A stretch of DNA of 64,000 nucleotides from Meiothermus sp. Pnk-1 (lineage in GTDB: Bacteria; Deinococcota; Deinococci; Deinococcales; Thermaceae). This document shows, piece after piece, positions 57,186-64,000 of this stretch (its first letter is position 1; each line of letters begins with the position of its first letter). The notes beneath the pieces were generated by a model. That model saw nothing but the letters and a program-made list of their open reading frames with translations. It did no database searches and had not been told where the DNA came from. The position numbers and the translations under genes are program-made. Where the stretch lies: contig NZ_QKOB01000001.1 of NCBI RefSeq assembly GCF_003226535.1, positions 434,001 through 498,000 of the forward strand, in the 5' to 3' direction.

Positions 57186-57479
57186 ATGTTCAGCTTTTTT
57201 CGCCGCGCCGATGAGCACCTCAAACCCCAGGGGCCTGGCGCCTTCTTGGTGCGGGTGCGCACCCGCAAGAGCGGGGAAATTGTCGAGCTACGGCTGACCA
57301 AGGGCGGGGAGATCTCTCCCGATGAGAACGGGTACTATGTGCGCAAGACCGTCATCGGCCCCAAGACCCTAGATCGGGCGGTGCTCGAGGTCTGGTTTGA
57401 CCGGGGTTACCGCCCAACCCGCAAAAATGTGGAGGGCGGGGAACTGGTGCCGATCCGGGAGTGGGTTTCGGTAGAGTAG
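57186..57479 (+). CDS. Hypothetical protein
   Basis: A 97-residue protein starting MFSFFRRADEHLKPQGPGAF. It has an all-beta look: FLVRVRTRKSGEIVELRLTK, then YYVRKTVIGPKTLDRAVLEVWFDRGYRP and a final strand VPIREWVSV. I recognise no family. ATG 57186 lies 8 bases after a TAAGCT-like box; an upstream in-frame start at 57150 has no support. It sits between the fusion gene and the aldolase gene on the same strand. Confidence 0.65.
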   Translation: MFSFFRRADEHLKPQGPGAFLVRVRTRKSGEIVELRLTKGGEISPDENGYYVRKTVIGPKTLDRAVLEVWFDRGYRPTRKNVEGGELVPIREWVSVE

Positions 57480-57527
57480 AACAGCCTGGTAGGCTAGTGT
57501 ATGGCAGCGCTATGACAGGAGGTGGCA

Positions 57528-58601
57528 ATGAAACATGAATCCCCGGTATTCACCCTGGTGGGTGAGGCTACCCCTGGCCTTAGGGGCTTGATGCGGGAGC
57601 TCAGAGCGGTCTTGGAGGCCAAGGGGTACCGCTACGAGGAAAACCCCGAGACTCCCCGGCTGGTGCTCAACCAGATCACCGCCGAGAACCCCCGGCCCTA
57701 CCGACGTAAAGCCCAGGGCACCTTGGTGATCTCCTTCCTCGAGACCCCCCAGATGCCTCCCGACCCCATCGCCTCGCTCTACCCCTACTTGGTCAGGGCG
57801 CTCTCCAACCAGATGGTGCTGTATGTACCGGGCGAGGGGGCGCACTTTTTGACCCTCGAGCTGGGCCACTACATGGAACCTGACGGTCCGGGCTTCGCCG
57901 AGCGGGTCTACGAGCGCATCCGGCCCATCGCCAGCTCGACCTTGGTGGTCAATAACCGTTTCGATCCCGACCTCGAGCCCGAACTGTGGCAGGGGGACGA
58001 GCTCACCCGCGCCCTCTCCCGCGCCGGGGCCAAACTGGCCGAGTGGGACCTGCTCCCAGCGCCCTTCCCCATCGAGGAGATCCTCTCCCCCGAGGACCTT
58101 CGCCACGTCAAAAGGCTCTACGGGATCGGCGGGCTCTCCTACGGCAACCTCTCGGTGCGCAAGGACGCCAAGCGCTTTTGGATGTCGGCCAGCGGGGTGG
58201 ACAAGAGCAACATGCGCGAGGTGGGCCGCGACTTCCTGATGGTCAAGGACTATGACGCCCAGGAGAACCTGATGGTCCTGTCGGTGCCGCCTTCGATAGA
58301 ACCTCGCCGGGTTAGCGTGGATGCCATCGAGCACTGGATGATCTACCGCGAGCACCCCGCGGTGGGGGCCATCATCCACGTCCATGCTTGGATGGAGGAG
58401 GCTCCCGCCACCCAGTTCAACTACCCCTGTGGCTCGTACCAGCTGGCCGAGGCCGTGGCCGAGAAGGTGCGCGAGGCCAAAGACCCCAGCCGGGCCATCG
58501 TGGGCCTCAAAAACCACGGCCTGACCATCACCGGGCGGAGCATTGACGATATCCTAAAGCGCATCGAGGGCCGCTTGCTCAAGACCGTCCCGATGACCTA
58601 G
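57528..58601 (+). CDS. Class II aldolase/adducin-family protein with an extra N-terminal domain
   Basis: A 357-residue protein. Residues 1-165 are an N-terminal domain that I cannot name (LVLNQITAENPRPYRRKAQGTLVISF). Residues 165-355 are a class II aldolase fold: IGGLSYGNLSVRKDAKRFWMSASGVDKSNM, HPAVGAIIHVHAWM with the metal-binding HxH, and a final VGLKNHGLTITGRSIDDI with the third histidine. Members act on fuculose- or ribulose-phosphates or related sugars; the substrate is unknown. ATG 57528 follows AGGAGGT by 4 bases. Confidence 0.87.
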   Translation: MKHESPVFTLVGEATPGLRGLMRELRAVLEAKGYRYEENPETPRLVLNQITAENPRPYRRKAQGTLVISFLETPQMPPDPIASLYPYLVRALSNQMVLYVPGEGAHFLTLELGHYMEPDGPGFAERVYERIRPIASSTLVVNNRFDPDLEPELWQGDELTRALSRAGAKLAEWDLLPAPFPIEEILSPEDLRHVKRLYGIGGLSYGNLSVRKDAKRFWMSASGVDKSNMREVGRDFLMVKDYDAQENLMVLSVPPSIEPRRVSVDAIEHWMIYREHPAVGAIIHVHAWMEEAPATQFNYPCGSYQLAEAVAEKVREAKDPSRAIVGLKNHGLTITGRSIDDILKRIEGRLLKTVPMT

Positions 58602-58725
58602 CCGCAACCGGGTGGGTCTGGAGCTATAGTAGGGGGTAGGTCTGCAGACCCCGCGTCGCGTTTGTATGGTGCAAGCTCCTGCCCTTCCCGCCAAGGCCAC
58701 CCACCGCCTTTCTTCGAGCCGGGCG

Positions 58726-59844
58726 ATGATGAAGGCTATCTTGTACCAAGCGTCCATTCCTCGCTTTGTGGCGGCGCGGCTGTTGGGCAAGCGCTTCCCG
58801 GTCCGGGCGCTCCCCCTCCGGTGCGTAAGCCTCCCCGAGCCCGAACCCCTGCACGGCTATGAGCGCCTCCGGGTGCGGATGAGCGGGATCTGCGGCTCGG
58901 ACTTGGCGTTGCTCTACGGCAAGAACTCCCCCGCGCTCTCGCCTTTTTTCTCCTTCCCGGCGGTGCTGGGTCACGAGATCCTGGCCGAGCTGGGCGGGGT
59001 GCGGGTGGCGGTGAACCCGGTGCTCGGTTGCCTCGAGCGCGGCCTGCCGGAATGTCCGGCTTGTGCGCGCGGGGAAGACCACCTCTGCCAGAACATCGCC
59101 GAGGGCAATCTCTCCTCCAACCTGCTCGGCTTTTGCGCGGAGTTGCCGGGTGGCTGGAGCCAGCGCATCCTGGCCCACCGCGAGCGCATTCACCCCATCC
59201 CCGAAGGGGTCCCCGACGAGCGGGCGGTGCTCACCGAGCCCCTGGCGGTGGTGGTGCGCGGGGTCAAACAGGGGCTGGCCAAGGACTGGCCCAAGGACGT
59301 ACTGGTGATCGGGGCAGGAACCATCGGGCTGCTCACGGTAAAGGCTTTGCGGGTGCTGGGTTTCGCGGGCCCGGTCCACGTGGTGGCCCGCCATAGCCGT
59401 CAGGTCGAACTGGCCAAGGCCCTGGGGGCCAGCGCCACCCACGCCTCCACCGCCGAGGCCCAACAGGCCTACGGGGCCAAGCGCTATCGGGGGACTTTGG
59501 GGGCCACCGCCTGGCGTGGCGGCTTCGACGCGGTAATCGAGGCTTCGGGCAGCCCTGGCGGGCTTCAGGAGGCCAGCTGGGCGGTGCGCGAGGGGGGGCG
59601 GGTGGTGCTGCTTGGCGCCCCCGGCCAGGCCTGGCACGACTTCTCGCCCTACTGGTTCCGCGAGGTGCGCCTCTTCGGCAGCTACTGCTATAGCTGGGAC
59701 GACTTTGCCGAGGCGGTGAAGATGCTCCCTTACGCCGAGGGGATCGAGCAGTTGGTGGCGAAGAAATATCCGCTCGAGGCCTGGCCCGAGGCCATCAAGG
59801 CCGCAGTGACCCACAAGGGAGCGAAGATCGTGTTCGCGCCCTGA
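58726..59844 (+). CDS. Zinc-dependent medium-chain dehydrogenase
   Basis: A 372-residue MDR-family enzyme. It has GICGSDLALLYG and GHEILAELGG for the catalytic zinc, the structural zinc cluster CLERGLPECPACARGEDHLC, and the Rossmann motif VLVIGAGTIGLLTVKALRVLG. The late YPLEAWPEAIKAA segment is typical of polyol/threonine-type dehydrogenases. The substrate cannot be told. The start at ATG 58726 or 58729 rests on homology to KAILYQ; no clear ribosome site or -10 box was found, and an upstream codon at 58666 is less likely. Confidence 0.85.
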   Translation: MMKAILYQASIPRFVAARLLGKRFPVRALPLRCVSLPEPEPLHGYERLRVRMSGICGSDLALLYGKNSPALSPFFSFPAVLGHEILAELGGVRVAVNPVLGCLERGLPECPACARGEDHLCQNIAEGNLSSNLLGFCAELPGGWSQRILAHRERIHPIPEGVPDERAVLTEPLAVVVRGVKQGLAKDWPKDVLVIGAGTIGLLTVKALRVLGFAGPVHVVARHSRQVELAKALGASATHASTAEAQQAYGAKRYRGTLGATAWRGGFDAVIEASGSPGGLQEASWAVREGGRVVLLGAPGQAWHDFSPYWFREVRLFGSYCYSWDDFAEAVKMLPYAEGIEQLVAKKYPLEAWPEAIKAAVTHKGAKIVFAP

Positions 59845-59883
59845 GGTGTGGGGTAACGCAAAACCCCAGGGCTCGAGCCGGGC

Positions 59884-59889
59884 TAGGCT
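59884..59889 (+). promoter_or_regulatory. -10 box of leaderless promoter, small membrane protein
   Basis: TAGGCT followed by 6 bases and the ATG at 59896. Confidence 0.5.
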
Positions 59890-59895
59890 CGAGGT

Positions 59896-60054
59896 ATGCC
59901 CGAGACACCCGAGCAAAAAGACAGCCAGTTGGAAGGGCAGCGCACCGACCCCGACCGTTCCGTACAGCGCGCGAGCTTTACCGGTTACGTCATTCTGGGG
60001 CTGGCGGTGGTTGGGGTGTTTTTGCTCATCTACGTGCTGGCCCCTCGAGGTTAG
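59896..60054 (+). CDS. 52-residue single-span membrane protein
   Basis: The peptide has a charged N-terminal half starting MPETPEQKDSQLEGQRTDP and a C-terminal hydrophobic helix (VILGLAVVGVFLLIYVLA) ending PRG. It lies between the dehydrogenase and the antiporter. Evidence for a gene is the leaderless TAGGCT box 6 bases before the ATG, a clean open frame and a sensible membrane topology. The function is unknown; a small subunit or membrane regulator is possible. Confidence 0.65.
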   Translation: MPETPEQKDSQLEGQRTDPDRSVQRASFTGYVILGLAVVGVFLLIYVLAPRG

Positions 60055-60088
60055 GGGCGGCGCGGAGCCGCCGCGCTAGCCACTCCGT

Positions 60089-60094
60089 TACAAT
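60089..60094 (+). promoter_or_regulatory. -10 box of leaderless promoter, antiporter
   Basis: TACAAT followed by 6 bases and the ATG at 60101. Confidence 0.6.
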
Positions 60095-60100
60095 GCGGCC

Positions 60101-61171
60101 ATGCTGAACTATATCCTCCTCGTCTTCGTACCGATCGCTTTGCTGCTCGAGCTAATGCACGCTCCGGGGGTATGGATCTTCGTCGCCTCGGCCCTGGCCC
60201 TCTTGCCGCTGGCGAGCCTGATGGGCCGGGCCACCGAGGAGCTCGCGGCCCGCACCGGGAGCACCGTGGGCGGGCTCTTAAATGCCACCTTTGGCAACGC
60301 CGCCGAGCTGATCATCGCCGGGGTGGCGTTGGCGGCGGGAAAGCTCGAGGTGGTGAAGGCCTCGATCACCGGTTCGATCCTCTCCAACTTGCTCCTGGTG
60401 TTGGGGCTTTCGATCCTCCTGGGGGGGTTGCGCTTCAACACCCAGCGCTTCAACGCCAACTCGGCCAACATCATGGCGACGCTCTTGGCGCTTTCGATGG
60501 TGGCCTTTCTGCTCCCGGCCTTCTTCGACCTGGCCGAGCGCACGTATTTTCGGGTAGACCCCACCCTGCCCGACCTCGATTTCAGCCATGCGGCGGCCAT
60601 CGTGCTGGTTTTGGTGTACCTGGCCAACATCTGGTTCAGCCTGCGCACCCACCGCGACCTGGTGAGCGGGCGCGACGAAGCCCACCCCGAAGACCATCCG
60701 GCCACCTGGAGCGTTCCGGTCTCGATCGGAGTGCTGGCCTCGGCCACGGCAGGGGTGGCGGTGATGGCCGAGTTTTTGGTGGGCAGCCTCGAGGCCGCGA
60801 CCTCGGTGCTGGGCCTGTCCGAGTTCTTCGTGGGGATCATCCTGATCCCCTTGGTCGGCAACGCCGCCGAGCACTTCGCGGCGATCGGCTTCGCCATCAA
60901 GAACAAGATGGACCTGGCGGTGCAGATCGCCATCGGCTCGGCCCTCCAGATCGCCCTGCTGGTCGCGCCGCTGCTCATCCTGTTGGGCTGGATCATCGGC
61001 CAGCCGATGAACCTGGTATTCCAAAATCCCCTCGAGCTGGCCGCCCTGGCCGCCAGCATCATCGCCACCAACGCGGTGGTACGCGACGGGGAGACCAACT
61101 GGCTGGAAGGCTTCTTGTTGCTGGGGGTTTACGTGCTGCTAGGCTTCGCGTTCTTCTTCACGCCGAGGTAG
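60101..61171 (+). CDS. Ca2+/H+ antiporter (CAX family)
   Basis: A 356-residue protein with about eleven helices in two inverted halves. Each half carries the ion-binding repeat: GLLNATFGNAAELIIAG near 55-75 and ILIPLVGNAAEHFAAIG near 250-265. These GNAAE motifs are the signature of CAX calcium/proton exchangers. An acidic loop (SGRDEAHPEDH) lies between the halves. It exports calcium from the cytoplasm in exchange for protons. The message appears leaderless. Confidence 0.95.
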   Translation: MLNYILLVFVPIALLLELMHAPGVWIFVASALALLPLASLMGRATEELAARTGSTVGGLLNATFGNAAELIIAGVALAAGKLEVVKASITGSILSNLLLVLGLSILLGGLRFNTQRFNANSANIMATLLALSMVAFLLPAFFDLAERTYFRVDPTLPDLDFSHAAAIVLVLVYLANIWFSLRTHRDLVSGRDEAHPEDHPATWSVPVSIGVLASATAGVAVMAEFLVGSLEAATSVLGLSEFFVGIILIPLVGNAAEHFAAIGFAIKNKMDLAVQIAIGSALQIALLVAPLLILLGWIIGQPMNLVFQNPLELAALAASIIATNAVVRDGETNWLEGFLLLGVYVLLGFAFFFTPR

Positions 61172-61232
61172 TCTCGTACTGTTCGGCGTTGTACGTCTTG
61201 ACCCTCAAGCCCCAACTCTCGACCATATACCC

Positions 61233-62465
61233 ATGAGCGCACTCGCCGGCCTTCGTGTTCTCGACCTCTCGCGCGTGCTGGCTGGGCCGTACTGCACCCA
61301 GATACTCGCCGATCTGGGGGCTACGGTCTGGAAAATTGAACCCCTGTGGGGCGACGAAACCCGCAGCTGGGGGCCTCCCTTTATCGAACCCGACGGATGC
61401 GCCGGCTGGAAGCCGGGGCCGAAAGGGGAGAGTGCGTACTACCTCTCGGTGAACCGGAATAAGAAAAGCTTGGCCATCAACCTGAAGGACCCTCGAGGGG
61501 CCGAACTCGTGCGGCGGCTGGCGGAGAGGGCCGATGTGCTGGTGGAGAACTACAAGGTGGGTGACCTGGCCCGCTACGGCTTGGATTACGCGACCCTAGC
61601 TGTCCTCAACCCGCGGCTCATCTACCTCTCGGTGACCGGCTACGGGCAGACCGGGCCGCGGCGAGGTGAGCCCGGTTACGACGTGGCGGTGCAGGGGCTG
61701 ATTGGCATCATGTCGGTGACGGGCGAGCCGGAGGGGCCGCCGATGCGGGTGCCGGTGGCCTGGATCGACCTGATGACCGGGCTGAACGGAGCCATCGCGG
61801 TACTGGCGGCGCTGTTCGAGCGGCAGACCAGCGGCCTAGGACAGCACATCGACCTGGCCCTTTTCGACGTGGGCCTGGCGGCGATGGCCAACCTGGCCCA
61901 GAGCTATTTGCTCACCCAGAAGCTCCCAGAGCGGCTGGGAAACGGCCACCCCCAGATCGTGCCCTACGGGGCGTTTGAGGCCGCCGACGGCTGGTTTATG
62001 CTCACCATCGGCAACGACGAGCAGTACCGCCGGTTTTGCGGGGCCATCGGCCACCTCGAGCTGTGGGAGGATCCCCGCTTCCAGAGCAACCCCAGCCGGG
62101 TCGAGCACCGCGCCGAACTCGTCGCTCGGCTCGCGGAAATCTTGCGCGAGCAGCCCCGAGACCACTGGCTGAACCTGTTGCGGCAGGCCGGGGTTCCCGC
62201 CACCCCGGTCAACAACCTGGCCGAAGCCTTCGCCGAGCCGCAGGCCCAGGCCCGGCGGATGCAGGAGGAGGTCGAGCACCCCACGCTCGGACGGATTCCC
62301 CTCCTGGGCAGCCCGCTGGGGCACCTCTCGCGCACCCCCGCCGCGATCCGCCGTGCCCCGCCGCTCTTGGGGGCCGATACGCTCGAGGTTTTGCGCGACG
62401 AACTGGGCTTGGGCGAGCCGGAGGTGCTCGAGCTGGCCCAGGCCGGGGTACTCAAGCTACGGTAA
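61233..62465 (+). CDS. CaiB/BaiF-type (class III) CoA-transferase
   Basis: A 410-residue enzyme of the formyl-CoA transferase/CaiB family. It has LRVLDLSRVLAGPYCTQILADLGA near the start, NRNKKSLAINLKDPRGAELVRRLAERADVLVENYKVG, TGYGQTGPRRGEPGYDVAVQGLIGIMSVTGE with the nucleophile Asp in the PGYD motif, and GLGQHIDLALFDVGLA. It moves CoA between carboxylic acids; the substrate pair is unknown. There are no beta-oxidation genes alongside. The ATG has no clear ribosome site. Confidence 0.93.
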   Translation: MSALAGLRVLDLSRVLAGPYCTQILADLGATVWKIEPLWGDETRSWGPPFIEPDGCAGWKPGPKGESAYYLSVNRNKKSLAINLKDPRGAELVRRLAERADVLVENYKVGDLARYGLDYATLAVLNPRLIYLSVTGYGQTGPRRGEPGYDVAVQGLIGIMSVTGEPEGPPMRVPVAWIDLMTGLNGAIAVLAALFERQTSGLGQHIDLALFDVGLAAMANLAQSYLLTQKLPERLGNGHPQIVPYGAFEAADGWFMLTIGNDEQYRRFCGAIGHLELWEDPRFQSNPSRVEHRAELVARLAEILREQPRDHWLNLLRQAGVPATPVNNLAEAFAEPQAQARRMQEEVEHPTLGRIPLLGSPLGHLSRTPAAIRRAPPLLGADTLEVLRDELGLGEPEVLELAQAGVLKLR

Positions 62466-62482
62466 AATCGCGCTAATCCCTC

Positions 62483-62510
62483 GCGTTGGGCGTACGACGA
62501 GGACGTTAGG
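62483..62510. repeat. Short heptad tract
   Basis: GCGTTGG-GCGTACG-ACGAGGA follows at a 7-base period in the gap after the CoA-transferase gene, resembling the ends of copies A and B. Confidence 0.4.
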
Positions 62511-62602
62511 GCCGCAGGAGACCTCCGCACCCAAATCGCCGGGGCGCTAGGTGAGCTTGCTGACAAACTGGAAAACCCGGAGTGTTATGTTGCAGACCTA
62601 AC

Positions 62603-62642
62603 GAGCCCCCCACCGTAGAGGCCTGTTTGTCCATGGGGGCTC
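62603..62642. repeat. 8-bp inverted repeat in the leader of the binding-protein gene
   Basis: GAGCCCCC (62603-62610) and GGGGGCTC (62635-62642) flank a 24-base loop and end 16 bases before the start codon, next to the GGGAGGAGAG ribosome site. This could be an osmotic or stress-related control structure, but it matches no riboswitch known to me. Confidence 0.5.
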
Positions 62643-62658
62643 GCCCCGGGAGGAGAGC

Positions 62659-63561
62659 ATGAACAAGGTATTCGCCTTTTTGGTTGCGCTGGGGATGGGC
62701 CTGGCCCTGGCGCAAAAGGGTCCTGTCGTGGTCGGTTCCAAGATCGATACCGAGGGGGCGGTGCTGTGCCAGATGACCAAGCTGGTCCTCGAGGCGGGCG
62801 GTTTCCGGGTCAGCGACCGTTGCAGCTTCGGTCCCACCGCGGTAGTACGCAAAGCCCTCCTCTCGGGCGAGATCGACCTCTACCCCGAGTACACCGGCAC
62901 CGCCGTCACCCAGTTCTTCCCGGGCGAGAAAATAGACGCCCGCAACGCCGCCCAAGCCTACGCCAAGGCTAAGCAGCTGGACGCTAAAAACGGCGTCGTC
63001 TGGTTGGCGGCGGCTCCGGCTAACAACACCTGGGCCATCGCGGTGCCCAAGGCCCTGGCCGATAAGGAGAACCTCAAGACCATCGCCGACTTCGCCCGGT
63101 ATGTCAACGCGGGCAAGCCGGTGAAGCTGGCGGCCAGCCAGGAGTTTGTGGACCGCGACGACGCCCTCAAGGCTTTCGAGAAGGTCTACGGCTTCAAGCT
63201 CAAGCCCGAGCAACTGCTCATCCTCCCCGGCGGCAACACCACCCAGACCGAACAGGCCGCTGCCCAGGGCACCAGCGGGGTCAATGCCGCCATGGCCTAC
63301 GGCACCGACGGCGGGATCGCGGCCCTCGGCCTGGTGGCCCTCACCGACCCGCAGGGCGCGGTGGCGGTGTACCAGCCTGCCCTCACCGTGCGCAAGGCCG
63401 TAGCCGACAAATACCCGGAGATTGCCCGGCTGATGAACCCCATATTTGCCGCGCTGGATGAAGCCACCCTCTCGAGCCTGAACGCCCAAGTGGCCGTAGG
63501 CGGCAAGAACCCGGCCGACGTGGCGCGGGGGTACCTCCAGGGCAAGGGCCTCCTGAAGTAG
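62659..63561 (+). CDS. Osmoprotectant (glycine betaine/choline type) ABC substrate-binding protein
   Basis: A 300-residue exported protein of the OpuAC/OsmX/YehZ family. The signal peptide MNKVFAFLVALGMGLALA is followed by VVVGSKIDTEGAVLCQMTKLVLEAGGF, the family segment VRKALLSGEIDLYPEYTGT, and later VNAAMAYGTDGGIAALGLVALTD. It binds quaternary ammonium osmolytes or related cations. It lies 2 bases ahead of the permease gene in an operon that runs out of the window. An AGGAGAG site precedes the ATG. Confidence 0.92.
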   Translation: MNKVFAFLVALGMGLALAQKGPVVVGSKIDTEGAVLCQMTKLVLEAGGFRVSDRCSFGPTAVVRKALLSGEIDLYPEYTGTAVTQFFPGEKIDARNAAQAYAKAKQLDAKNGVVWLAAAPANNTWAIAVPKALADKENLKTIADFARYVNAGKPVKLAASQEFVDRDDALKAFEKVYGFKLKPEQLLILPGGNTTQTEQAAAQGTSGVNAAMAYGTDGGIAALGLVALTDPQGAVAVYQPALTVRKAVADKYPEIARLMNPIFAALDEATLSSLNAQVAVGGKNPADVARGYLQGKGLLK

Positions 63562-63563
63562 CG

Positions 63564-64000
63564 GTGGAGGGCTTGCGCCCAACTCGGCGTCCGTTTCTGG
63601 TCCACCCCGTGGCGTGGTTGGCTGCGGGGCTGGGTCTGGGGGCGCTTTGGGGGCCCTGGTTGGTGCTCAAGCCGACGCGTATCTCAGCCGGAGTGGGTTA
63701 CACGGCGTTCGGACTGGAGCCCCTTTGGGCGGCGGGTATGCTGGTCCTTTGGCTTGCGCTACCCGCTTTCAAGGGGGCCTGGCGCGGGCTGGTCGCGGGG
63801 TTGGGGGTACTGCTCTGGGGCGGTTTGGTCTTCGCCGGGACGGGGCGATTGCTGGCGGGGGCCGGGGAGTTCGCCCGGGTTTCTCCAGGGGGGGGCTTCT
63901 GGCTCAGCATCCCGGCTTTTTACTTGGCGTTCTTCGCCGCCTACCGCGAGGCGGGCTGGCGGGCCACCTGGACGGCTCCGGTTGCCTTGGCCGCCCTGGT
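63564..64000 (+). CDS. Osmoprotectant ABC transporter permease (N-terminal part, 3' truncated by window)
   Basis: The frame starts at GTG 63564, two bases after the binding-protein stop, and runs open to the window end (145 codons). The translation begins MEGLRPTRRPFLVHPVAWLA and contains several hydrophobic helices, such as GLVAGLGVLLWGGLVFAGTG. The long multi-helix N-terminal region before any permease core is like YehY/OsmY-type permeases, which carry extra helices. The position after the binding protein supports this reading. Confidence 0.78.
   Translation, partial: MEGLRPTRRPFLVHPVAWLAAGLGLGALWGPWLVLKPTRISAGVGYTAFGLEPLWAAGMLVLWLALPAFKGAWRGLVAGLGVLLWGGLVFAGTGRLLAGAGEFARVSPGGGFWLSIPAFYLAFFAAYREAGWRATWTAPVALAAL

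Noticed and set aside
58624-59916. Large open frame opposite the zinc dehydrogenase
   Set aside because: It is the reverse complement of a gene with clear zinc and nucleotide-binding motifs and shows no motif itself.

Overview
The window is a GC-rich bacterial chromosome segment from the order Thermales, most probably Meiothermus or a close relative such as Allomeiothermus. The inference rests on an omega subunit of the Thermus type, a homoisocitrate dehydrogenase of the Thermus lysine (alpha-aminoadipate) pathway, a competence/type IV pilus cluster in the Thermus order pilM-N-O-W-Q followed by aroC-aroK-aroB, a coenzyme-B12-type ribonucleotide reductase carrying an intein, and many genes whose start codon lies 6-7 bases after a TANNNT -10 box, the leaderless promoter layout known from Deinococcus-Thermus. 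The species is inferred, not proved.

Layout. 1-4.4 kb: small stress and membrane genes, two SRPBCC proteins, an OmpR-type regulator without a kinase, a diacylglycerol-kinase-like lipid kinase whose frame joins the preceding SRPBCC gene only through an A9 run, and a PHP phosphoesterase. 4.4-9.2 kb: an outer-membrane-barrel-like protein, an oligopeptide-type binding protein, a Rad52/DdrA-like protein and an AI-2E-family permease. 9.3-15.3 kb: intein-bearing class II ribonucleotide reductase with an NrdR-box-like operator, then a GH13 glucosidase. 15.4-25.4 kb: gmk, rpoZ, argR, marC, a GAF-GGDEF protein, recN, a rhodanese, acpS, rsmF, aroB and aroK. 25.5-32.5 kb: aroC and the pil operon, with pilM split by a G9 run. 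32.7-37.4 kb: homoisocitrate dehydrogenase, a DUF5317 membrane protein, an HD-GYP protein, a tiny exported-peptide gene, a glycosyltransferase and two tRNAs. 37.5-48 kb: a kinase with three ATP-cone-like repeats, an S41 peptidase, an alanine/sodium symporter, ubiX, uppP, ispD-ispE, and a TPP riboswitch ahead of thiB-thiP. 48-53.2 kb: two HEPN/MNT toxin-antitoxin pairs, an O-antigen-ligase-like protein beside two prepilin genes, a tandem pair of Uma2 nucleases and tRNA-Ala. 53.6-64 kb: a GGDEF-EAL protein, an M20 peptidase fused to a YbaK domain, a class II aldolase, a zinc dehydrogenase, a Ca2+/H+ antiporter, a CoA-transferase and the start of an osmoprotectant ABC transporter.

Functional links. 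The pil genes encode the inner-membrane platform and secretin for pili and DNA uptake. The pilA/minor prepilin/ligase group is a separate locus that could supply and glycosylate pilins. GGDEF, HD-GYP and GGDEF-EAL proteins make c-di-GMP turnover a recurring theme. The shikimate genes, homoisocitrate dehydrogenase and ArgR represent amino-acid metabolism.

The features least explained by known families are (i) a dispersed intergenic element made of 40-42-base hairpin modules, whose stems change in a compensatory way, flanked by strictly 7-base-periodic arrays; (ii) two nine-base homopolymers (A9 and G9) each sitting exactly where a reading frame must shift; (iii) a 29-residue peptide gene that is almost entirely a signal peptide; (iv) a terminator that ends next to the start codon of a minor prepilin; and (v) an M20-YbaK fusion.
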